Source of the DNA: Gonocerus acuteangulatus
Taxonomy: Eukaryota; Arthropoda; Insecta; Hemiptera; Coreidae
Direction of reading: 5' to 3'
NCBI GenBank assembly: GCA_946811695.1
Contig: OX328125.1
Span: 94,018,760 to 94,082,759 of the forward strand
Length of the DNA: 64,000 bases
The translations under genes were made by a program, and so were the position numbers. The notes under the pieces are model-generated. The model made no database searches, was not told the DNA's origin, and saw only the letters and a program-made list of their open reading frames with translations. Of this stretch, positions 55,659 to 64,000 are shown piece by piece. The stretch's first letter is position 1. Each line of letters opens with the position of its first letter.

Positions 55659-56047
55659 ATATCTGCACCCTGGAGGTAAAGGATATCTTGTCCATTTTTT
55701 TATTACATTGGCTTAACAACATGTTCTTAATGTGGATTTTTTGATCCATAAAATGGAATAGGGTACTAAGTCCTGTTCCCATAAATAACAAAGATAAGAC
55801 AGTGAAAAATAAAATCACGTCCGTTTTCATTAGAGGTAAAAGACACCATATGTGGAGGAATTGGTTTTGTTTGAGTATGGTCAATACGTCCAATAACCTG
55901 TCAATATCAATAGAAACAATTTTCTTTAAACTGTTTCCATAACTAATGAAGAAACAAATTTTAATAGTTCAAGGTTATGGAAAATTGGCTCTCCTGAACA
56001 ATTACGAATATGTGACATGGTGTCCTTTACCTCCGGGGTACAGATAT
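55659..56047. mobile_element. MITE with about 36-bp terminal inverted repeats, copy 2
   Basis: ATATCTGCACCCTGGAGGTA AAGGATA.CTTGTCCA on the left; the complement CACCATGTC..., CTCCGGGGTACAGATAT on the right. The interior is about 80% like 16639-17056 in inverse orientation. Confidence 0.8.
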
Positions 56048-56317
56048 TAAATTACTATTATTCTTGTATATAATACTACTACTATTATATTAAAAATGTT
56101 CTTAAAAACTGGAACATCCCAATAACAACGCAATGTCTGCACATCAAATATTTTGCGAGCTGCAGGTCCTTTCTATGTATAGAGGTTGGGTTACAATTTA
56201 AAAAGACTGATTCATTATAATTCAGTAAATAAAGTTTACTTAAATATGCAATGTTAAAAATGGTACACATTATTATATCCTCAAATAATAAGCTTTTACA
56301 AGTACATAAGTGACCGC

Positions 56318-56398
56318 TTCTAACTGAATTCTCTAATCCAGTGTTTTCTCTAATCCGACTATACCCCGTTCCCGACGACACCGGATTAGGGAAGTACT
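56318..56398 (-). mobile_element. Tigger/pogo-like terminus
   Basis: Minus strand CAGTACTTCCCTAATCCGG followed by repeated GGATTAGAGAA words; Tigger-type ending. The partner end was not identified. Confidence 0.4.
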
Positions 56399-57309
56399 GT
56401 ATCTGTTCATAAGCATATCTGAATTTTAAAAACTCTAAGGAAAGCCATAAGCATCAAGGCCACTACGATTTTTGTGAGGATTGAAATGATCTTACGTTTC
56501 CAGATTAATCTAGGTTGTCTAAATTAATACCTTGACTGGCACATGGAAGTTTTCTGAAGAGTTCTAAAGTGGCAACACTTTAAGATTTATTAAGTTTTTA
56601 TGGACATTGATTATGTTGTTGCAGCAATAGATTGGAAAAGCTTGGTTGCTAGGGAGCTTCCATTGAAAAGAAGTACTTAGCAACCAGCTGATAAAACAAT
56701 GAATATACTTGTTTTTTTTTCGTGTCTGAAAAGTTATTTGACAATCCAATTGTGTTTAATCTTTTTTGTTAACGTGGTACGCCAACAGAGACAATTATGA
56801 CTATTGAGTGAAAATATAAGTTTAAATATGTGAGGCTTGGTGTAAATATGTCAGCTGTAAATATTTATTTTCTCTGATATCAGTGCTCAGTTTTATTTAT
56901 ATTATTGTTTCTTCATTATTATTTTGTGTGAGAATACGCAGTATGACGGGACCTTTTGATGTATGAGGTAAACTATATTTCTTAAAACTCGTCAAAATGT
57001 TCTTTTTTCTTGATTGATTTTTTATAATTTGAAGAATATTTTAAACAACAAGAATTAGATATCTATAACAGCATTTGTTGTTTAGGCTCATGGTCTGTGT
57101 TTGGAGCTCACTATCTTTTCTTTCACTTGGTTACACTGAATATCTCATGAATCGTTCAAAGAAAAGTCATCAAAACATTTTTATTTGAAAGTTGGTTCAC
57201 AGAAATTCAGTGAATTTAATACCTCATTGTCCAATTTTTTTCATGTTTGAAATCAATGTTTCAGGTGCTTATAAAATATAATAAAAAAAAAATATTATTC
57301 TTTACTTAC

Positions 57310-59239
57310 ATTTTAACCTTGTATTTATCTCCTCTGTAATTGAGAGGAGATAAGGGGTGTAAACTCGTTCCTCGCCCCTTGGCAGCCTCGCAGAGATACT
57401 TTTTCATAAAGCTAACATAAACTTGTGACTCTGTAAATCCCTGGAAATAAAAAGAAGTAGGCAAAGAATTTTCAGAATTATCCTGAGCAGTTCCATTATG
57501 AATGACAATTGCTTCATCTCCTTCAATAACTGCAGTTGGATCGTTTGAATCTTGATACTCAGAATACATAGGAGGTTCAGTTTCATCAATGACGACATCA
57601 TTTTCTTCCTCAATTACTACGTTTTCTTCATCAATGACTACATCATTTTCTTCCTCAATGACTACATTGTTATCTTCATCAATGAATACATTGCTTTCTT
57701 CTTCAATAGCTATATCATTTTCTTCGTCAATGACCTCGTAATTTTCCTCAACAATGACTACATCAGTTTCCGGTATTCTATCCAAATAATTTTGAGAATG
57801 CTCAATACCTTCAATACATTGTCTTTCGTTGCATTCATTTAGGTAATTATCTGCCGAAATATTTGTTGAATAATTATTTTCTTCCAGTGCATTAGGGATT
57901 TCATCATCAACATCGTCATAATTGTTAAAAGCAACTTCTTCTTTTGGTTCAATTTTCATTTGTCTACCTTCAGCATATTGGGAATCATTATTGTGCAGAC
58001 TCTCTTTCTGATCATTATGTTTTTTATAAGCTGAAATGTAAAAATTAATATCCAAGTCTCCACTGTTGTTAACGACACATTCTTGAGGCGTAAGATTTTC
58101 AATACTGATGTTTCCGGCTTCATTTGTGAGCCTATTATCCCTACTGTCTTCATCACTGCTTATTTCATAAGTAATGATTTCACAAGAATTAGCCTTTTTA
58201 TCATGTTCAAGTTTGACAGAAATCCCGTTGGAACTATTCAAAACTTCTGATTGGAAATGTTCAGTAAGAGTTTTGTCACTATTGGCAGTTTCGGTAGGTG
58301 AATCAAGTAAATAATCTCCATCGGCATCTATTAGAAGAGATTCAGGAGAGATTTGGTCAGTATTTAAAATGTCTGGATCAATACAAGCGTCAAAAACATT
58401 TTCTTTGTTGGGTCTATTATTGCAAGTTTCTACTGTTCGGACTACATTATTTTCGTCAGAAGTTTCACTTCCCACTTTTGGATCTTGAGAATCCTCGCTG
58501 CTGCCTTTGTAGTCAATGTTTGTTCTATCTTTCATTATATTATCTGAGCTAATTTCTTTTTCTGATTTTTCTTCTGCATTACTCTCTAATTCATTAACGT
58601 GAGAGCTATTAAAATTAGTCAGTCCTTCATGACCATTCTGTTGAATAAAACTGTTATGTTCCTCAGTTTTAGGTAGAGAAATTGATTTATCCTGTTCTGT
58701 TCTAAATTTTTTATCTTCCTGTTTAATTCTTCTTTGAGATTGCCTCCTTTTATTAGAATTCACTGGTGTTCCAGAGTCAGTGTTCTTCGATTTAGCATAT
58801 GACCTTCTGGTAACTCTTGAGTGAGAAGAGTACCAGAAATCATATGGACTGTTAAGACTATTAAGTTCTTTTGGTATGTGATATCTGGAATTCTTCTTAC
58901 TTGAAACTGACGAGTCTTGTTCAATAGCAGGAGTGGAGGTAGTGATGTTCTCTGCAATCAAACTGCTATCGTCTAAGAACGAATTATTATTGTATGAATC
59001 ATTTGAGCTTTTGGTTTTTGATCGTGAGCTTTTGGCTTTACGTCGAGAAGACGTTTTTCTTCTTTTGGCATTAGGTTCTTCAGTTTTAACATCTGGAGTG
59101 ATATTGGAGGAAATAATTGGTTTTGAATTATTAGGTGAAAGAAGAGATGAAGACGAACTGAATCCTAAATCTTTTTCTTCGTCGCTTGATTCACTTAAAA
59201 ATTGGGTTTCTTTCTTGGACATTTTCACAATTGGAGTCA
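57310..59239 (-). CDS. Gene 2, exon 2: large acidic, Ser-rich exon
   Basis: 1,930 bp, 642 complete codons, no stop. Acceptor CTTTTTTTCTAG, donor AT|GTAAGT. Parts: SSDEEKDLGFSSSSSLL; a basic patch AKRRKTSSRRKAKSSRSKTK (likely nuclear localisation); PYDFWYSSHSRVTRRSYAKS; a long acidic Asn/Ser-rich region with NSCEIITYEISSDEDS and KIEPKEE (SUMO-type psi-K-x-E contexts); a run of ENDVVIDEEN-type repeats (about 57585-57770); and a C-terminal SFYFQGFTESQVYVSFMKKY. A single giant disordered central exon is a feature of BRCA1 genes. Confidence 0.92.
57585..57770 (-). repeat. Coding minisatellite: acidic ENDVVIDEEN-type repeats
   Basis: About seven imperfect units of 24-30 bp (TTTTCTTC.TCAATGACTAC on the plus strand) encode DVVIVEEN, EVIDEEN, DIAIEEES, NVVIEEEN, DVVIDEEN and so on. 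The frame is kept in all units. Confidence 0.88.
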
Positions 59240-59297
59240 CTAGAAAAAAAGAAAGAAAGACATGAATAGAAATAAAATCAACATAAAGGATAATGGC

Positions 59298-60167
59298 TTA
59301 ACCCTTTAGCGACCGAATAAAGTGAGCTCGCTGGACTGAGTGGTAGTGATGCCAACTGTGCCCGCTGAACCGACTTTTTGACTCTGCAATTGCGTTCTTT
59401 TCTTTAATTATGCATAGTTTCCCATCATCCATTTTGATCCGGACTTTGGAACGGCACAGGTGGAACCATTTTTTTTTTTTTTTTTTTTTTTTTTTCTTTT
59501 TTACATTTTTAAATTTATTTTTTAATAACTCATAAATTAACTTTTTACATATTTTTTAAATGCGAATTTTTTAAAGAAATTGAACATTCTTTTGCATGGA
59601 GTAAACACCGAAACACGGCAAGGCACACAAGCATGTATCGTATTCCTTACAGAAGTATTTGGTTTGCGACCTTTTTTGTTTCTTCCTACACACATTTTGA
59701 CATTTCAATAAAGCACAACACTGTTAAAAGCCAGAAAGTAGACTGAGGGGACCTACAAGGCAGGGTTAAATTGATGCAGCAGGTAGAAAAGTGTTTAGAA
59801 AAAAAGGTGCGAAGGGGGTAGCAATACACCAGCTTGTCATAAGAACCACTAGAAGATAGCTCTAAGAACAGAGCTACTAAAGTAGCTCACGGTCTAGAAA
59901 CGCTGGATAAGCCGGGCTATTATAGTAGCTCATGGTCCAGGAAGCCTACCTCTCACCAAGCTATTATAGTAGCTCACTGTCTAGAAATGCTGGAGAAGCC
60001 AAGCTATTATAGTAGCTCACGGTCTAGAAATGCTGGAGAAGCCAAGCTATTATAGTAGCTCACGGTTTAGAAATGCTGGAGAAGCCGAGCTATTATAGTA
60101 GCTCATGGTCCAGGGAGCCTACCTCTCACTGAGCTATTATAGAAGCTCACGGCCCCTAAAGGGTTAA
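59298..60167. mobile_element. piggyBac-type MITE, 870 bp, fills intron 1
   Basis: TTAACCCTTTAGCGACCG and CGGCCCCTAAAGGGTTAA are inverted TTAA termini. It contains a T-run (59469-59501) and, at about 59836-60150, an array of GAGCTATTATAGTAGCTC palindromes spaced by TCTAGAAATGCTGGAGAAGC-type spacers. Outside it, the intron holds only 58 and 27 bp. Confidence 0.88.
59836..60152 (+). repeat. Tandem array of an 18-bp palindrome, about 47-bp period
   Basis: (G/A)AGCTATTATAGTAGCTCA occurs seven times at roughly 47-bp spacing with two alternating spacer types, CGGTCTAGAAATGCTGGAG and TGGTCCAGG(A/G)AGCCTACC. Confidence 0.93.
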
Positions 60168-60194
60168 CAAAAGAACAAAATACAAAATAATTAC

Positions 60195-60314
60195 TTGGAT
60201 CTCGAGTACTTCTACTGTAGGTCCTTTCGGCTTTTGTTTTTCTTACTGCCTTGAAAGTATCAAATAATTGAGAAAAGCTGGCCTCAAACTCCTTCTCATG
60301 AACAATCCGATCAC
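60195..60314 (-). CDS. Gene 2, first exon visible
   Basis: Acceptor TTTCTTTTAG; GT finishes a codon, then DRIVHEKEFEASFSQLFDTF KAVRKTKAERTYSRSTRDP and A|GTAATT (phase 1, Met completed by the next exon). Predicted helix with basic end. Coding must continue upstream because no start codon precedes it in frame. Confidence 0.85.
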
Positions 60315-61900
60315 CTAAAAGAAATTAAAAGTTAAGAATTGTTGAACAAAAAACATTGTGAGGGACACAAAAGCAACTTATTTTTGTAGAAAATAAAACA
60401 ACATATTTTTTCATCTTAATGTTTATGTAACATAGAAGAGCTACTTTACTTACAAGTTTTGTTGAAACGGCTTAACAAAAACGCAACATAGACAAATTAC
60501 AACAAACGCAAGGATGGGTAGCTCATAAAATATTTAGAAAAATTAGCAATAATTAATAAAATGTATTTAATCTATATTATACTGTCCATGTTCAACATAT
60601 GTTTGCTATAATTCAGGCAGCATAACGATTCCATGTTTGCTAAAAAGTTGATCTCCAGCTATAAAAAACTTTTCGGCTGTTAAATTGTTTATCGTTCAAA
60701 AAATTCTAAAAAGAACAAAATATATGATAATCAGAAAGAACAAGATATATTCTGTACAGTGGATGTTGCAACTAAACTCCAATAAGTTTTGCCACGTATA
60801 CAAATTTGGACATGTAATATTATACCACTCTGGTTTATCAACTTTGGACGTTTTTTCTTGAATTAAATGGTTCCTTCCAGTTAATTGTCAATATTACACA
60901 TATGAATTGATTGTCTGTTTGAGTGGTAAAATTTGAAAAATAGATCATTCCCTTGTAATCGCACCAAATTGATAGACAAATATTTTGTTGATGAATACCA
61001 GAGCATTGGGTGTTAATTATGACTGTTCCTTTTTGTTACTTCTGCTTTTCATTAAGTTCAAACATGTGATGCAGGAGGTTGTCACAAGTTTCCAAGAAGC
61101 TCCAAAGTGTATTAACCGCATTTGAGGCTTCTCTAATTCTATGAGATTCTTTAGTGTCCACATCTTCCTCATGATTTGATCATCATTTTCGAATTAAATG
61201 TTGTATACTTTTGGTTGCACTTTGGCAACGAAATCGACAAAGTCTCTATTTGCAAATAGAGCAGTTCTGTCGATATACCAATCCTACAAGTGATAGATGA
61301 ATCAGAAGTTTGAGCTATAGTGGTGGTGACTTCTCATAGTTCGACTTATTTACATAATTTTCCTTGATTCTGGCTTAAAAGCGACCTTTTGAGGTGAAAT
61401 TTGCAGGAAATATGTGAGATACCACAGATTCTGTTTGACTTATTTAAGGATTCGACTTATCCCTTGTTCGGCACATCGAGAGTTAACGTATATATTTGAG
61501 TTATTTAGTTGAGTATATATTTGTGTTTCCTACTTAGAAAATTCAAAAATTAACCAATTACGACACAAAAGTGCACACCAAAGTTTTAAAAATAGTGTAT
61601 AGCAAAAAATAATTCAAGTCCTAGTAGGGTTACTTTCCCCAGGCCTTATATGACAATAACATTGCCTGGTTTAAGTTAAACACGAATATATGAGGTCTAT
61701 ATAAAGCAGTGGTTACATTTGGTTTAAGCGTTAATTTCGATAGAACCACTTAAGCTAGACAAAGTGGTGCCTGAAGATTCGAAAGTGTTGTTTTCGTTAC
61801 ATTCTAAGGCTTCCAAATCACACAAAATATAAGCTTAAAATAGAATCAAACTTTTAGTGTTTCCTCCTTATCTTTATAGCGAGGAAGATCACTTACGTTA
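60315..61900. other. Upstream intron of gene 2, mostly unannotated
   Basis: No exon with the required phase-1 donor is found here. A Tigger-like reading at 61050-61190 is listed separately. Confidence 0.5.
61046..61190 (-). pseudogene. Possible Tigger-type transposase C-terminus
   Basis: Minus strand: HEEDVDTKESHRIREASNAV NTLWSFLETCDNLLHHMFEL NEKQK then stop. The A...L..FLE......LLH...L layout matches the tail of Tigger transposases. Upstream reading decays at once. Confidence 0.35.
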
Positions 61901-61965
61901 TCGACCTCATGACACAATCCGGAGATGCCAACGTTTCAGTCAGTTCAAATTTGTGAATGTAAATG

Positions 61966-62176
61966 TACAGGGTGTCCCAAATAAGATGGCTCAAAATAAT
62001 TCTGCAGCCAACAGATTGGTCTGAGAAAAAACCGCCAGAGGTAAATGTTGTAGGGCTTGACCTAAGCTTTCTAAATGTGTCGACCATTTAACATATTTAC
62101 CTTGTTTGTGCATTCGGCGCTAGATGAAATGTGGGTGTGCAGATGACCCCTATTATTAAGCACAGCATTTTGAACG

Positions 62177-62232
<56 letters not shown>

Positions 62233-62530
62233 GCTGCAAACCGCACATCGATATCTTTAAAATCAAATGAGTTCCGTGTGATCCAAATTTTATTGTTTTA
62301 AATTAAAAAAGGTTTGTATGCCCCTTACAGAGGTCGGTTATGAATGTGCGATACATGACTTAAATAAAGTGCATAATAATAGGGGTCCTCTGCAAATCCC
62401 AACATTTCATCTAGCGCACATGCACGGTAAGTATTTTAAATGGTCGACATATTTAGAAAGCTTAGATCAAGCCCTTCAAAGTTTACCCCTGGCATTTTTT
62501 TTCTCAGACCAACCTTTATATATATATATG
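61966..62530. repeat. Spaced inverted repeat, about 150-bp arms
   Basis: 61985-62160 and 62365-62515 are inverted relatives (shared AATAATAGGGGTC, CATTTCATCTAGCGC, AAATGGTCGACA, TTAGAAAGCTTAG and TTTTCTCAGACCAA). The loop holds a poly(A) of about 48 and the right end runs into (TA)n at 62516. Confidence 0.85.
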
Positions 62531-62806
62531 TGTGTATATATATATATATATTAAAAGGAATCGTCAGAATGATTGAAGTGTTGATACGAATCATAGATAA
62601 CAAGCATCTGCCAGAAGAATCAGGTGTTTCCAAAATTTATTCTGAATGAAACATCAAATAATATATTTGAAGAAACACTTCTATAAGTACAAACCCTTTT
62701 TAAATATAGTAACTGACTTTAAAAAAAAAAATAATAATAATAATTAAATTTATATATAATAAAATACAAAAAACTAAACCGTCTGAAACCAAGTAAATCC
62801 CCTCAT

Positions 62807-63017
62807 GGAGGCCTGGTGGCCGTGAGTGTTAAGGCGTGAGCACTTAACACTCCATGCCAAAGGTCGTGGGTTCGATTCCCACTATGGGGTGGTGGCTTTT
62901 CTTTAGAAAAAAGAAAAGGCATCAGTCCTATCCTGGCTAGAAAAGGGTGGTAACCTATAGATAACCCGTCCCAAAATTCAAAGTTAATAAAAATGGACGT
63001 TAAAAATTATAATAATA
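62807..63017 (+). mobile_element. Fourth-family SINE, full length
   Basis: GGAGGCCTGGTGGCCGTGAG head, a lengthened anticodon arm, B-box GGTTCGATTCCC, GGGGTGGTGGC, body, and an AT-rich tail without long poly(A). Duplication AAATCCCCTCAT at 62795-62806 and 63018-63029. Confidence 0.95.
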
Positions 63018-63845
63018 AATCCCCTCATCTAGAGAACAAAACATAGAGAATATTATTAGGGAATCAGATATATTCCTAACAATGTGTAGGAACAGAAAGC
63101 AAAAGATTTATTGTTTAATTCAATAAAATAAATAATACAAAGGAAAGTTTGTTAATAAATACATTGGGATTAGAGATCAGAGAATGACTTTTAAAAGGCC
63201 CACCCCCACCACTGCTTGGAGGGGAATAGGGACCTCAGTTAGTGCTCCACTTGGGACAGTGAAGGATGAGTACAACCAAGCTAAAAGGTATGAGATCCTG
63301 TTATCAACACATTTTATATTCAAAAATATTTAGATATTTTTATAATACAATCCAACATTCACCTCTTATTATATACCACTTTCCATGAACTTAAAACTAA
63401 TTCTATCTTGACATTTTCCAATCTCTGCGCAATTGTTTATTTATTTTATAACGGAAAAATCCTTATAATCCTATAAATATTAAGGGGTTACTCTATTCAA
63501 TATAGGTTACTATCACAAGATTTTTTTTTTCTTTTTTCTTTTTTTTCTTTTCTTTTACTAAATTAATTGTGAATATTTTTATGAATATTTTAAATGTGTA
63601 TTATTACATTAAAGTAAAATTATATTTTCTTAAGAATATTTTAAATTAGCAGAAGTACACAGAGAGAAGAAGTCTTACTAACTCGACTCCATATGTCCAA
63701 TACATATGTGCTGGACCAACTCACTATAAACAATATACCGACAAACTGCAGGCCTCGAGAACATTTAAACATACCTGTAGATGAACGTACTTCTAATAAA
63801 TCGTAGCCATCATATTGAAGCAATAATTAAACATTTTATGTTCAT

Positions 63846-63942
63846 ATTATTTATTTATTTAAATTTTCACGTCCATTATAATTAACTCTAATATGCCATC
63901 ACCCTTTTCTAGCCAGGATAGTCCTATTTTTTCCTTTTTTTA

Positions 63943-63989
<47 letters not shown>

Positions 63990-64000
63990 CCACCCAAAGC
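63846..64000 (-). mobile_element. Fourth-family SINE, cut by the window edge
   Basis: TTATTTAAATTTTCACGTCC, ATCACCCTTTTCTAGCCAGG, then an A-run of about 43 where the usual TTTTC...GAAAAG hairpin stands, and GCTACCACCCAAAGC. The A-run has replaced part of the hairpin. Confidence 0.8.

Larger units (their letters stand above)
18448..60314 (-). other. Gene 2 locus: tandem-BRCT DNA-damage-response protein (BRCA1-like candidate), 5' partial
   Basis: Fourteen exons over 42 kb join in phase to about 1,144 codons ending in TAG. Layout: short exon with EASFSQLFDTFKAVRKTKAE; a basic then acidic, Ser-rich disordered region of about 640 residues; about 250 residues of linker in short exons; and two BRCT domains in the last 300 residues. 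BRCT1 has VTGLPLS and EEQTFKYILAIA, matching the T/S-G and T-x-K phosphate-binding elements known from BRCA1, MDC1 and PTIP; the residue matching the BRCA1 Arg before T-x-K is Gln. BRCT2 has ...VLNKCSSHLAVAVSFRWL, also reminiscent of 53BP1. The product should act in the nucleus, binding phosphorylated partners at DNA breaks. No Tudor domain is seen, which argues against 53BP1. The N-terminus that would separate BRCA1 (RING) from MDC1 (FHA) lies outside. Confidence 0.85.

Noticed and set aside
57552..57842. Plus-strand frame rich in Phe/Asn
   Set aside because: It is the antisense of the acidic minisatellite in gene 2.
59836..60152. CRISPR array
   Set aside because: Spacers are repeated, the units are palindromes inside a TTAA MITE, and the host is an animal.
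60447..60540. Upstream exon of gene 2 ending at a GTAAGT donor near 60450
   Set aside because: The only open frame ends in phase 2, whereas phase 1 is needed; the phase-1 frame has a stop.

Overview
The window is animal nuclear DNA, most likely from an arthropod, and strongly A+T rich. The species cannot be named from it. The evidence is spliced genes with GT-AG introns up to about 12 kb long, dense short interspersed elements with poly(A) tails and target-site duplications, piggyBac, pogo/Tigger, mariner, Harbinger-like and hAT-like DNA transposons, and long (TA)n microsatellites. There is no sign of bacterial or organellar gene organisation.

Two protein-coding genes can be assembled, both on the minus strand. 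Every exon was joined by reading frame across splice sites, and all junction phases agree. Gene 1 (11211 leftward to 1570, running off the left edge) has seven exons giving 366 residues. It starts with a signal peptide and looks like a secreted beta-repeat protein with EAR/EPTP-like segments, but the family is not identified. Gene 2 (60314 leftward to 18448, 5' end outside the window) has 14 exons giving about 1,144 residues. These are a short conserved exon, a 1.93-kb acidic low-complexity exon, a string of very short phase-symmetric exons, and a C-terminal pair of BRCT domains. This is the layout of a DNA-damage-response scaffold. BRCA1 fits best, with 53BP1 and MDC1 as alternatives. The diagnostic N-terminus (RING, FHA or none) is not in the window.

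The rest is introns and intergenic DNA built of mobile elements, often nested. SINE heads derived from tRNA and from 5S rRNA share one 3' tail ending in poly(A). At least eight, and perhaps eleven, TTAA-flanked piggyBac-type elements lie between 6.6 and 60.2 kb. Most of them carry their own short palindromic motif near the ends, sometimes in tandem arrays. One of them makes up nearly the whole intron between the first two visible exons of gene 2.

Region by region: 0-1 kb foldback element with a SINE in it; 1.5-11.2 kb gene 1 with intronic elements; 11.2-15.3 kb intergenic nested repeats; 15.3-18.4 kb AT-rich sequence downstream of gene 2; 18.4-31.2 kb BRCT and linker exons with Harbinger-like, pogo and piggyBac elements between them; 32.9-34.8 kb remnant of an R2-type non-LTR retrotransposon; 36.2-41.1 kb short exons; 41.5-46.2 kb two head-to-tail copies of a 2.2-2.3-kb element ending in a large palindrome; 50.9-52.2 kb (TA)n arrays and a 143-bp-period tandem repeat; 52.8-60.3 kb upstream exons; 60.3-64 kb repeats only.
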